A DNA stretch of 56,997 nucleotides from a virus. Location: positions 1 through 56,997 of the IMG/VR virus record IMGVR_UViG_3300044655_000346. One strand, written 5' to 3'. Positions 23,384 to 29,694 of this stretch are shown here, in pieces; position 1 is the first letter of the stretch, and each line of letters begins with the position of its first letter. Position numbers and translations under genes: made by a program. Under the pieces are notes generated by a model. That model saw nothing but the letters and a program-made list of their open reading frames with translations. It searched no databases and had not been told where the DNA came from.

Positions 23384-23893
23384 TCATGTGTTCTTCTCCT
23401 TGAGTTTTGCTTCAATGGCATCAAACGCAGGTTTACCAATCATCATTTCGCAATAGTCTTCAATGTCATTGCGTTCTTGTTCCGTCAGCCCTACCCATGC
23501 GGATGGCTTGCCAGACGATTCGCTGCGCTGTGGTGGGGTACAAGTGTGAATGTCCTTTGTGCGTTTGCCGCATCGTGAGCAAAAGTTGCGTTCTTCTAGC
23601 TGTGGTGGGGTAGTGCGAGTTAGATGCTTCAGCCAATCAGCCTGATGCCACTCATCTTGACCGTTGATACGCAACTTGATGTCAGTCATGTGTGCGTGTC
23701 TTGCTCGGTCAATCAAGCGTTGAATTGAATCCACTTGAAGGCTGTTGATTTTTTCATCTGTAATAAGCCACGCCACAGGCTCTTGCGTCTGTGCCAAGGC
23801 TTCTTTGACTGCATCACGGGCTTTCTGCCACTTCATTAGGCTTGCTCTATCCTCCAACGCATCAAGCACCAACTTTAATTCATCTTGTGTCAT
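23384..23893 (-). CDS. Hypothetical early protein with Cys motif
   Basis: 169 residues. N-terminal helical unit MTQDELKLVLDALEDRASLM with WQKARDAVKEALAQTQEP (a common start of phage early proteins), middle WHQADWLKHL, a CSRCGK...HTC zinc-ribbon-like motif near 103-117, and a C-terminal helix LTEQERNDIEDYCEMMIGKP. Probably a nucleic-acid or protein-binding accessory factor. The 76-bp gap to the next gene downstream is AT-rich and may hold a promoter. Confidence 0.64.
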   Translation of the reverse strand: MTQDELKLVLDALEDRASLMKWQKARDAVKEALAQTQEPVAWLITDEKINSLQVDSIQRLIDRARHAHMTDIKLRINGQDEWHQADWLKHLTRTTPPQLEERNFCSRCGKRTKDIHTCTPPQRSESSGKPSAWVGLTEQERNDIEDYCEMMIGKPAFDAIEAKLKEKNT

Positions 23894-24102
23894 CGGGATT
23901 CTCCTTCCAAGTCTTGTAAAGCAATATCAGGCATATAGGGGCTATCGTCAGGACTGAGCCGAGTGTGAGCAGCAGAGTCCAGGCTAGAACATTTGTCATG
24001 TATGTCTCCAGTGATGGTTAGGGCTTTTATGATGGCAGAGGGGGGGTGCAATATGCCACCTCTGACTTGGTTTAAGAGTTGATTTGCTTCTTGTCTGTTC
24101 AT
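23890..24102 (-). CDS. Small hypothetical early protein
   Basis: 70 residues, polar, no membrane span: MNRQEANQLLNQVRGGILHP, then SAIIKALTITGDI. Coupled to the downstream gene by ATGA. First gene after the 24.1-24.5 kb non-coding stretch, so a promoter for the recombination genes should lie upstream of it. Function unknown. Confidence 0.6.
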   Translation of the reverse strand: MNRQEANQLLNQVRGGILHPPSAIIKALTITGDIHDKCSSLDSAAHTRLSPDDSPYMPDIALQDLEGESR

Positions 24103-24404
24103 GGTTACTTTCTTTTAGACAATACAAGGGCTACGGTAGGGATGATGATTAGTCAATGTCCTACTTTCAGCCTTGGGGCTGTCCTGTATGGGGCTTACAC
24201 CCGTATACAGTTCTGCTGCTTTATTTATCGACCCAACTATTCCGTAGTTGCCACGGTTGACTATCAGCCTACATGGTCGTTTATCACTTGGGGCAGAACC
24301 CTCGTGCAGCCGTCCCCCTTGGGTCAAGCTGAACCGCTTTGCTTCCACGCTGCCACAGTCGGGGGCACTTACTATCGTGTGGAGTACGGTTGACGTAGTA
24401 GGGG
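24103..24404. other. 302-bp stretch without a credible gene
   Basis: A minus-strand frame is open across 24115-24519 and a plus-strand frame across 24079-24393, but neither has an RBS and both have Cys/His/Pro/Arg-heavy compositions typical of non-coding frames. Because it follows a minus-strand terminator and precedes the recombination genes, it is a candidate promoter/regulatory region. I see no convincing -35/-10 pair. Confidence 0.45.
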
Positions 24405-24480
24405 CAAAAAAAATCCACTTACAACTGCCCTCGGTGAGAACCCTAAAGTAAATACCAAGGGCGAGAGCATGTGTAAGTGG
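24405..24480 (-). terminator. Nested-stem terminator or small structured RNA
   Basis: On the minus strand CCACTTACA (24480-24472) pairs with TGTAAGTGG (24423-24415). Inside, GCCCTTGGT (24462-24454) pairs with ACCGAGGGC (24435-24427) with one G-U. The structure is followed directly by a run of eight U (A's at 24406-24413). It lies about 50 bp after the acetyltransferase stop, so it probably ends that operon; the nested shape is larger than an ordinary terminator. Confidence 0.78.
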
Positions 24481-24531
24481 ACTAATTCTGTCGCTTCTCA
24501 CGGCAACGGGGTAAATCATAACATCAAACCT

Positions 24532-25119
24532 TTATTCTTTGTCAATGACTATTTTTCGGTAGTCTGTCAAAGCCTTTCCTCGGCTGAATCCAGTTATCAA
24601 ACCAGTAGATTTATTCTTTCTCCACAACGTAGAACTGGTCTTACCAACAGCGGGTTCTAATGCTAATGTTTCAAATAGTTCGGGGGCTAATTGTTTGCGC
24701 CACACGTTGATTTTCCGCATACGCCTTGCGCCTCCGTCCACAATGCTTACGCACTCGTAGCCTAGAGACTTCCAAAATCTATTAGCGTCAAGGTCAAAGC
24801 CACAGCGTAGTGAAACAGATGTAGCCCTGCCTTCGTTGGCGTATTCCTCCATCGCTGACACAAGGGCAGCACCGTAGTGCCGTAACCTTGCGTCATACTG
24901 GATGCAGACTTGATGGCACTTCACATGGTCACCTTGTGCGCCCATGTAGATGTAGCCGCATGGCTCGCCATTGAGTAGCCCTAAAAACAATCTACCCTTT
25001 TCTAATTCTCTTTCAAATACTTGTGTGGGGTAAAACGATAGGGCTTCTGCGTTAAGCCTTTGCAGTTTGTCCACGTACAAAAGAAAGTCAGGGTGTTGCT
25101 GAACTACGACAAAATCCAT
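24532..25119 (-). CDS. GNAT-type acetyltransferase
   Basis: 195 residues. The GNAT core is suggested by LFLGLLNGEPCGYIYMGAQG, HVKCHQVCIQYDARLRHYGA (acetyl-CoA loop position R/Q-x-x-G-x-A), ALVSAMEEYANEGRATSVSL and FWKSLGYECV. The C-terminal ~60 residues are basic. Targets are unknown; phage GNAT proteins may modify host proteins or nucleobases. It ends the short-gene part of the early operon and is followed by a strong terminator. Confidence 0.72.
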   Translation of the reverse strand: MDFVVVQQHPDFLLYVDKLQRLNAEALSFYPTQVFERELEKGRLFLGLLNGEPCGYIYMGAQGDHVKCHQVCIQYDARLRHYGAALVSAMEEYANEGRATSVSLRCGFDLDANRFWKSLGYECVSIVDGGARRMRKINVWRKQLAPELFETLALEPAVGKTSSTLWRKNKSTGLITGFSRGKALTDYRKIVIDKE

Positions 25120-25120
25120 A

Positions 25121-25303
25121 TCAATAGCCTGAAGTAATAAGGGCAGTCAAATACCCTGCCACAAAGCAGCCAAGGTATATCACTACCCTGTCCGACAATG
25201 GGGGCTTTTCTTGCCATTCTGGGCTAGATGGGAAAGCATCCCGTAGGGTACGTGGGTACTTGCGTGGGGTGTCGTTCAAGTATTCGGGCTTGAATTTAAT
25301 CAT
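25121..25303 (-). CDS. Small tail-anchored membrane protein
   Basis: 60 residues. Soluble N-terminus with YLNDTPRKYPRTLRDAFPSS, then a C-terminal membrane span (VVIYLGCFVAGYLTALI). Start uses the AGAGGATATAGCCCC leader also seen before the next two upstream genes. ATGA-type overlap with the gene at 25300. Function unknown. Confidence 0.62.
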   Translation of the reverse strand: MIKFKPEYLNDTPRKYPRTLRDAFPSSPEWQEKPPLSDRVVIYLGCFVAGYLTALITSGY

Positions 25304-25494
25304 GGGGCTATATCCTCTGTTACTTTGATAAGGGCATCAAAAGCAATTTTTGCTTCCTTTGTTCTATGGGGCGGGAATTGCAGCTTTTGCTCTTCCGTGT
25401 ATTTTTCCCAATGGGGCGGGTAATGGGTGCCTGTTTGCTCTATTTCACGCAAAGCCTTGAAAAGCATAGATATTGTTTGTTCTTGCTGTGTCAT
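25300..25494 (-). CDS. Small hypothetical early protein
   Basis: 64 residues: helical N-terminus MTQQEQTISMLFKALREIEQ, then HYPPHWEKYTEEQKLQFPPH, then a helix. Leader AAAAGGAATAGCCCC precedes the ATG; start and stop overlap both neighbours (ATGA). No family recognised. Confidence 0.62.
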   Translation of the reverse strand: MTQQEQTISMLFKALREIEQTGTHYPPHWEKYTEEQKLQFPPHRTKEAKIAFDALIKVTEDIAP

Positions 25495-25655
25495 GGGGCT
25501 ATTCCTTTTAAGGCTTCAATTTGGGCTATTTCACTAGTAAACCATTCGACGTGAACAATATCGTCCCCGCCTTCATCGTTGGAATACTCCACTCCCCATT
25601 TGTGCGTGGGGTGTGAATCGTCATAACAGGGGAATTTGTATTGTTGGTCAATCAT
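25491..25655 (-). CDS. Small acidic early protein
   Basis: 54 residues: MIDQQYKFPCYDDSHPTHKW, then GVEYSNDEGGDDIVHVEWF and a short helix. Leader AAAGGATAAGCCCC precedes the ATG, and the stop overlaps the next start as ATGA. The net charge is strongly negative, a feature of some phage host-takeover or DNA-mimic proteins, but nothing specific supports that here. Confidence 0.66.
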   Translation of the reverse strand: MIDQQYKFPCYDDSHPTHKWGVEYSNDEGGDDIVHVEWFTSEIAQIEALKGIAP

Positions 25656-25660
25656 GGGGC

Positions 25661-25972
25661 TTATCCTTTCTCAATAAGGGTTAAAAGGGCTTTAATTGTG
25701 CGTTCTAAGTCTTTGGCAACATGGGGCTTATAGCAAGGGTCTTCGCTTGCATCTTCGATAAAGGGCAAACACTTGTAAAGCAATTCGAGCATATCGGGGG
25801 CAGCAGCCATAAGACGGGCATTTGCATACCCTTGTGCGTCATAGTCGGGTTGCTTTTTAAGGCTTGGGGCTTTTAAAATGGTTGCGTTGCCGATACTTGG
25901 GCCATCATCAGCGGGGACAATGTAGCGGCCTTGTGTGTGCCAAGGGCCAGGGGTTGGTTGTGTGTGTGTCAT
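25661..25972 (-). CDS. Conserved phage/bacterial hypothetical protein
   Basis: 103 residues. Starts THTQPTPGPWHTQGRYIVPA and contains YANARLMAAAPDMLELLYKC, a signature I associate with a very common phage protein (GPW...NARLIAAAPDLL) of unknown function. Leader AAAGGATAGTATCC before the ATG. Part of the short early operon after the terminator at 26139-26162. Confidence 0.74.
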   Translation of the reverse strand: MTHTQPTPGPWHTQGRYIVPADDGPSIGNATILKAPSLKKQPDYDAQGYANARLMAAAPDMLELLYKCLPFIEDASEDPCYKPHVAKDLERTIKALLTLIEKG

Positions 25973-25998
25973 GGATACTATCCTTTCAAAGGTTGGGT

Positions 25999-26118
25999 TT
26001 AAATTAAGTCTTGCAAAATGTCATATAAAACATGGGCGGGCAAGCCTGTAATTTCAAGCAAATCAGCCCAGGTCAACTCGTTACTTTCAAATTTATCTCG
26101 CATTGTTTGAACATTCAT
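25999..26118 (-). CDS. Tiny early protein
   Basis: 39 residues: MNVQTMRDKFESNELTWADL then LEITGLPAHVLYDILQDL. GGAG lies nine bases before the ATG. The pattern L-T-W-x-D-L...T-G-L-P resembles a small helix-turn-helix-like recognition unit. It is the first gene after the 26139-26162 terminator. Confidence 0.55.
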   Translation of the reverse strand: MNVQTMRDKFESNELTWADLLEITGLPAHVLYDILQDLI

Positions 26119-26138
26119 GGTCACGGACTCCAAAGGTT

Positions 26139-26162
26139 AAAAAAAGGGGCATACAAGCCCCT
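26139..26162 (-). terminator. Rho-independent terminator, early operon
   Basis: Minus strand AGGGGC-TTGTAT-GCCCCT followed by a run of seven U. It begins 9 bp after the stop of the gene at 26171 and separates the clamp-side early genes from the group at 24.5-26.1 kb. Confidence 0.8.
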
Positions 26163-26170
26163 ACAAGGGG

Positions 26171-26458
26171 TTATCTCAATTCTTTTGCGGGTATGTAGCC
26201 ATGCTCGGCCATAAATTCTTTTACGGTCAAATGCTTGGCCTTGTACGTATCGCCATACTTGGTGAAACAGGCATAAACGGCTTCGCCCTTTTCGTTATGG
26301 TCGTTGGCCTCGCCTACTAGGAAATTTTGCCCTAGCATTTTTATGGGCGGTACTACTTCTAACATCTGCCAATACATGGCTTCGGTTGTTGGTATCCAAG
26401 CATCGGGGTTTGCGTCCATTGCATCCCACAATTCTTTCCATTCGAGGGGCTTATTCAT
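26171..26458 (-). CDS. Hypothetical early protein
   Basis: 95 residues. N-terminal MNKPLEWKELWDAMDANPDA (similar starts occur in phage proteins of unknown role), then TEAMYWQMLEVVPPIKMLGQ and YACFTKYGDTYKAKHLTVKE, ending AEHGYIPAKELR. Overlaps the upstream gene by ATGA and is followed by a terminator. No catalytic motif. Confidence 0.66.
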   Translation of the reverse strand: MNKPLEWKELWDAMDANPDAWIPTTEAMYWQMLEVVPPIKMLGQNFLVGEANDHNEKGEAVYACFTKYGDTYKAKHLTVKEFMAEHGYIPAKELR

Positions 26459-26730
26459 GCTGTCACCTCTTCTTTTTTGGTCAATTCATTGATACGCTTG
26501 CATAAATCTTGCAAGTTGTAGCACTGAAACACAATGCCACCGCCATATTTTTTATTGTGAAACCGTTTGCCGCCTAGGGTACGGGCAAGTGATACCGCTA
26601 GGTTATACCGTTGCGATAAATCAATACCCGAATGCATGCCGTGTACGTCCAAATGTAGGAAATGGCAAACATAGCGAGGGTTCCCGTTAACGTCATTGAT
26701 AACACGGGTAAAATCAGATGATTCAATCAT
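26455..26730 (-). CDS. Hypothetical early protein
   Basis: 91 residues. Contains RYVCHFLHLDVHGM, SQRYNLAVSLARTLGGKRFH and YGGGIVFQCYNLQDLCKRIN. No membrane span or known motif. Start preceded by AAGGAAG. A GATTATC...GATAATC palindrome begins 29 bp upstream of the start, the same distance as for the clamp gene, suggesting shared regulation. Confidence 0.66.
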   Translation of the reverse strand: MIESSDFTRVINDVNGNPRYVCHFLHLDVHGMHSGIDLSQRYNLAVSLARTLGGKRFHNKKYGGGIVFQCYNLQDLCKRINELTKKEEVTA

Positions 26731-26758
26731 AGGAACTTCCTTTTCAAGTTGATTATGT

Positions 26759-26776
26759 GATTATCGAATGATAATC
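26759..26776. promoter_or_regulatory. Palindrome GATTATC-N4-GATAATC
   Basis: Perfect 7-bp inverted repeat with 4-bp spacer, located 29 bp upstream of the start codon at 26730. A second copy with a 6-bp spacer lies 29 bp upstream of the clamp gene start. Likely a repressor operator or RNA hairpin; the T-run expected of a terminator is missing. Confidence 0.6.
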
Positions 26777-26809
26777 CCTATGCCCACATAATGAGCATAG
26801 AAGTATCAC

Positions 26810-27445
26810 TTAGGCTGCTACGGGTTCAATTGTTGCAACTTTAGGCCGTGAGCACCACGTAGGCACGTTAACGCTACCATGTTCCCTCATAGGCATGATA
26901 ATTCCTACGAATAACGGTTCACTGTCAATATTGACAACGCCGCTATCGTTACCCCGTTGCTTAATTTGAACGGATATACCCGTTGACTTATGCCCTCTTA
27001 AATCGTTTGCACAATCGTAAAAGGCTTGTATGTATTCGGGGTTATATGTACTTGGTTCAATACCGCTATCACTTGTCAGCTTAGGAATAACACGGTCACA
27101 ATCAGGAAATTTACCCTCTACGGCTTGAAATACCATGCTACTACTATCGGGGTTGATAACGGTAATTTTTACCCCGTCAACCGTAAAGCATAATGATTCA
27201 TTACCTTTTTTACCCGTTGCTGCTAAGGTTTTCACGCTATCAAGCGGCAAAATAACGCTACAAGGGTTTGCTATCGGTGTTTCATCTACAAGCAAACGGC
27301 CTAGCATATGCCCGTTCGTTGCTTCGATATACGTGCCCCTGTTATCTTGCACTACGTGCAAACCGTTCAAATAATAGCGAATGTCTTTTGTCGCTGCAAT
27401 GCGTGACATGCCTTTGAGTTGTTTACGTTGAATTGAAAATTGCAT
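26810..27445 (-). CDS. Sliding-clamp-like (DnaN fold) protein
   Basis: 211 residues. Beta-clamp patterns: MSRIAATKDIRYYLNGLHVV, then GTYIEATNGHMLGRLLVDET, CSVILPLDSVKTLAAT, VFQAVEGKFPDCDRVIPKLT and a C-terminal beta region. These match strand order and the A-T-(D/N)-G-H-x-L and FPD(Y/C)xxVIP motifs of DnaN. At 211 residues it is two thirds of bacterial DnaN and close to the two-domain T4-type clamp. No phage polymerase is seen, so it may engage host polymerase or mismatch-repair proteins. Confidence 0.72.
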   Translation of the reverse strand: MQFSIQRKQLKGMSRIAATKDIRYYLNGLHVVQDNRGTYIEATNGHMLGRLLVDETPIANPCSVILPLDSVKTLAATGKKGNESLCFTVDGVKITVINPDSSSMVFQAVEGKFPDCDRVIPKLTSDSGIEPSTYNPEYIQAFYDCANDLRGHKSTGISVQIKQRGNDSGVVNIDSEPLFVGIIMPMREHGSVNVPTWCSRPKVATIEPVAA

Positions 27446-27473
27446 ACTATGCTCGCTTTCATTTGAAGTTGAC

Positions 27474-27493
27474 GATTATCACTATTGATAATC
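27474..27493. promoter_or_regulatory. Palindrome GATTATC-N6-GATAATC
   Basis: Second copy of the inverted repeat, 29 bp upstream of the clamp-gene start at 27445, with spacer ACTATT. No U-run follows on either strand, so an operator is favoured over a terminator. Confidence 0.6.
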
Positions 27494-27527
27494 CTACAAA
27501 GCCCTGTAAACAAGGCCTTGTAAGGTA

Positions 27528-27719
27528 TCACAATGGTTCAAAGCCTAAGCCATATCCCGCATACCCTAGAGTTGTACAACCCGCAAACCATGTCTCTAGG
27601 TCATAATCGCTTGCAACATGATAAGCCCCATCATCGAATACAACCCAATAATCATCGCTATGAGTGTTTGACATGCGAATAGCGGCCTTTGCTGCATCAT
27701 TAAAAGTTGAATAAGCCAT
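27528..27719 (-). CDS. Small hypothetical early protein
   Basis: 63 residues from ATG 27719, with AAGGGG eight bases upstream; an earlier ATG at 27761 has no RBS. Contains MAYSTFNDAAKAAIRMSNTH, DDYWVVFDDGAYHVASDYDL, ETWFAGC. The pattern resembles small phage proteins with an N-terminal A-A-K-A-A helix followed by W-V-V strands. Unknown function. Confidence 0.66.
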   Translation of the reverse strand: MAYSTFNDAAKAAIRMSNTHSDDYWVVFDDGAYHVASDYDLETWFAGCTTLGYAGYGLGFEPL

Positions 27720-27729
27720 TGTTTGCCCC

Positions 27730-27906
27730 TTAATCGTTATAAGGTAAGTTGTTAGCTTCAAACAAGCTATAAAAGCCTGTAAACAAGCTAAACAAGAAAA
27801 CAGCTAATAACTCTAATTCTGTAATGGCTGCTATGCCAAAGCAGTACATGCTAAACATGATTAACAAGAATGAACCTATTGCATTGCATACTAGAATTGT
27901 TTTCAC
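27730..27906 (-). CDS. Small two-span membrane protein
   Basis: 58 residues with a GTG start at 27906, AAGGGG nine bases upstream. Two hydrophobic stretches: VCNAIGSFLLIMFSMYCFGI and LELLAVFLFSLFTGFYSLF. It ends before the adjoining gene's leader. An early inner-membrane protein; superinfection exclusion or host-membrane targeting are possible but unsupported beyond topology. Confidence 0.6.
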   Translation of the reverse strand: MKTILVCNAIGSFLLIMFSMYCFGIAAITELELLAVFLFSLFTGFYSLFEANNLPYND

Positions 27907-27991
27907 GGTTACTAACCCCTTAAAGTTGATTGATTGATTGATACGCTAAAGCATATCGCATAGCCTACGTTATAGGCTATACGCTAGGCTT

Positions 27992-28363
27992 TTAATCCAT
28001 ACGTGACTCTACGTATGCTTTGATACCATGCTCTGCTAGTACGCTAGCAAACGCATACGCATACGCTTCTTTTTTAGTCAACGATTGATTGAAGTCACGG
28101 ATTGACATGCTAACCCCTCCGTTATAGGCTTTGCGGCCTAAGCCGTTTGCTACTAAAAACTTAGCGAATTTACTGTTAGCGGGTTTGACGTTAACGCTAG
28201 CAAACCCGCATACACCGTCATTCACTAAGTATTGACGGATAACCTTAGATTCGTCATTAAGAGGGTTTTCACGTTGTTGCACTACCATAGGTGTAACGGT
28301 AGTCATTTGAACGGCTGCATTACCTTTGTAATGCGCTTCACTGTATATCGCTTCTAATTGCAT
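27992..28363 (-). CDS. First gene of leftward early region, hypothetical
   Basis: 123 residues from ATG 28363 with AAGGGG seven bases upstream; an in-frame start at 28444 would run through the AT-rich leader. Sequence: MQLEAIYSEAHYKGNAAVQM, QQRENPLNDESKVIRQYLVN, a helix-rich C-terminus YAYAFASVLAEHGIKAYVES. The leader GCATAGTATGCAATT is shared with the clamp gene start. Downstream, an inverted repeat (27960-27980) may slow transcription. Function unknown. Confidence 0.64.
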   Translation of the reverse strand: MQLEAIYSEAHYKGNAAVQMTTVTPMVVQQRENPLNDESKVIRQYLVNDGVCGFASVNVKPANSKFAKFLVANGLGRKAYNGGVSMSIRDFNQSLTKKEAYAYAFASVLAEHGIKAYVESRMD

Positions 28364-28478
28364 ACTATGCCCCTTGTTGTTGTTGATAACTCTACTTTGC
28401 ACCGTGCTAGTAAATGTCAACGATAAATATAATGCACGTATCATGCCAACATATAAACCCTTGATTTACTTGAATTCT

Positions 28479-28528
28479 ACAATTTACCTATGCACCACAA
28501 TTGCACAATTTACTAATAGTATGCACCA
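28479..28528. repeat. Two-part direct repeat ACAATTTAC + TATGCACCA
   Basis: ACAATTTAC occurs at 28479-28487 and 28505-28513; TATGCACCA follows each at 28489-28497 and 28520-28528 with spacers of 1 and 6 bp. A third TATGCAC is at 28589. They flank the DnaA box on one side, like iterons or operator repeats. Confidence 0.65.
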
Positions 28529-28571
28529 TAACTAATCACATAATCACCATAACAGTGCATCCTGTTAACAG

Positions 28572-28580
28572 TGTGGATAA
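28572..28580 (-). promoter_or_regulatory. DnaA box TTATCCACA
   Basis: Plus strand TGTGGATAA equals the perfect consensus DnaA box on the minus strand. It adjoins a 10-bp palindrome (CTGTTAACAG, 28562-28571) and AT-rich repeats. A host DnaA-dependent origin or DnaA-controlled promoter is inferred. Confidence 0.6.
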
Positions 28581-28752
28581 CTCTAGCTTATGCACAGGCC
28601 TGTTAATAACTTAGTTAAGACACCTGTAATAGACTAGGGTTAGACTATAGAGTATACTAATTCTATTCTAGGTGTGTTATGTAATAGGTTATCTAAGGGG
28701 TAGCTACACAATTTGTAGGGGTAGAAAAGGGGTTATCACATCCCGCTCTAGC

Positions 28753-28783
28753 CCTGTAGCTATTATCCCCTACATGCTACAGG
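28753..28783. repeat. Inverted repeat CCTGTAGC / GCTACAGG
   Basis: Perfect 8-bp arms at 28753-28760 and 28776-28783 around a 15-bp loop. No U-run follows on either strand. Could form a cruciform or RNA hairpin in the intergenic region. Confidence 0.6.
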
Positions 28784-29046
28784 CATAGCCTTTAAAAAGG
28801 GGTAAGGGTTTGTTGATACTTTGCGTGAGCTTTCCCTAGCTCGCTTGCCCGCACTATTGGGTCTGAGGGTCTGAAAAGGCGTGCACCCCACTTCTCGCCC
28901 CCCCATAAAAAAATTAGTTTTTCTGGTGGAGTTGGTTTTCCAAGACGCATGGGGATTGTCACTAGGTACTATTGGTAATAGTCACCAGCCGTGTTGGTGT
29001 ATATTGGCGTTGCTGTTGGTTCTCGGATGCTCCAGCGGTTGCCTTT

Positions 29047-29086
29047 AGGGTTGGTCAGGGGTTACTTCTTGACTAACCCTTTTTTT
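29047..29086 (+). terminator. Rho-independent terminator, plus strand
   Basis: AGGGTTGGTCA (29047-29057) pairs with TGACTAACCCT (29070-29080), one G-U, followed by a T-run to 29086. No protein gene ends upstream on this strand, so it must end an untranslated transcript or insulate the late operon from upstream reading. Confidence 0.82.
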
Positions 29087-29095
29087 GCCTATACT
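29069..29095 (+). promoter_or_regulatory. Possible late promoter
   Basis: TTGACT (29069-29074) and TATACT (29090-29095) are near-consensus -35/-10 elements, overlapping the terminator, 26 bp before the first rightward gene. The 15-bp spacer is shorter than ideal, so this is tentative. Confidence 0.35.
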
Positions 29096-29121
29096 ATGGA
29101 GTTATTGGTAGAGGGGAAGAG

Positions 29122-29346
29122 ATGATGATTACTGCGATAGATGTTGAAGTAGGCGTACCTGCACCCAAGATGAGGGTGGTGTATGCGTACCCGTATGAGG
29201 AGATGGATGTGGGGGATAGCTTCTGTGTACCGCTAGGGGCTAGGGCGAAGGTGTTGAATGCCAACTACAGGGCTGGTAAGCGGTTGGGTAGGGTGTTTAC
29301 GGCAAAGACCGAGGGTGAGACTGTAAGGGTGTGGAGAACGATGTGA
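29122..29346 (+). CDS. Small phage protein (DUF7303-like)
   Basis: 74 residues. Pattern YPYEEMDVGDSFCVPLG, a basic helix LNANYRAGKRLGRVFTAKTE and a terminal VRVWRTM. The (Y/F)P(Y/F)xxMxVGDSF...GRxF...VRVWR arrangement is common in small phage proteins whose function is unknown. RBS GGGGAAGAG. First gene of the rightward operon; its stop overlaps the next start. Confidence 0.74.
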   Translation: MMITAIDVEVGVPAPKMRVVYAYPYEEMDVGDSFCVPLGARAKVLNANYRAGKRLGRVFTAKTEGETVRVWRTM

Positions 29347-29558
29347 ATGAAGTGTTCTGGATGGATGAGGAGGAATTGCGGGGTGCGTATGCTGACCTGC
29401 TGACTAAACTTGTCCGTACAGAGCAGATGATGGTGATGATGGCGATAAGTATTGAGAAGGCTGTGGAGTATGGGTACAGAGTTGGATACGAGGATGGCTC
29501 TACGGGAAAGTCGTATTCAGTTGAAGCAAGACATTTGGAGAGCCTTGTCTTGCACTAG
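29343..29558 (+). CDS. Small helical protein, GTG start
   Basis: 71 residues from GTG 29343, six bases after GGAG and overlapping the previous stop. Helical: WMDEEELRGAYADLLTKLVR, MMVMMAISIEKAVEYGYRVG. The next gene starts inside its 3' end. Function unknown. Confidence 0.6.
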   Translation: MNEVFWMDEEELRGAYADLLTKLVRTEQMMVMMAISIEKAVEYGYRVGYEDGSTGKSYSVEARHLESLVLH

Positions 29559-29694
29559 CAAGAAGCAGAAGTTGGCGTTGGTGGCAGAGTGGAAGGGTAA
29601 GTACTGTGCAGACCATGTAAAGACGCTTATCAACTGTGCGAAGAACAAACGTGCAGCGTGTGAAATCCTTGAATGGAAAGATGAGGAGTTGTAA
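29470..29694 (+). CDS. Small basic protein, overlapping start uncertain
   Basis: 74 residues if started at ATG 29470, or 66 from ATG 29494. Core: ALRESRIQLKQDIWRALSCT, KQKLALVAEWKGKYCADHVK, LINCAKNKRAACEILEWK. Overlaps the preceding gene by ~90 or 65 bp in another frame. The conserved-looking helix pattern (IQLKQDIWRAL) supports a real gene. A small terminase-partner role is possible from position but unproven. Confidence 0.58.
   Translation: MGTELDTRMALRESRIQLKQDIWRALSCTSKKQKLALVAEWKGKYCADHVKTLINCAKNKRAACEILEWKDEEL

Larger units (their letters stand above)
28364..29121. other. Divergent intergenic region, candidate origin/control region
   Basis: 758 bp with no credible gene between the leftward early and rightward late operons. 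The left part (28440-28560) is AT-rich with direct repeats; a DnaA box follows; inverted repeats lie at 28562-28571 (CTGTTAACAG) and 28753-28783; the right end carries a plus-strand terminator and a possible promoter. It is the natural place for an origin and the main early and late promoters. I could not identify a convincing 16-18 bp spaced promoter pair for the leftward operon. Confidence 0.6.

Noticed and set aside
24079-24393. Plus-strand open frame of 104 codons
   Set aside because: Lies opposite the leftward early operon, overlaps the start of a minus-strand gene, and has no RBS.
24115-24519. Minus-strand open frame of 134 codons
   Set aside because: No RBS, it runs through the nested-stem terminator, and its composition (Cys, His, Pro, Arg, Ser) looks like chance coding.
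27925-27943. TTGA tetranucleotide run as a regulatory repeat
   Set aside because: Four copies only, in the leader of a small gene; likely simple-sequence slippage without further support.
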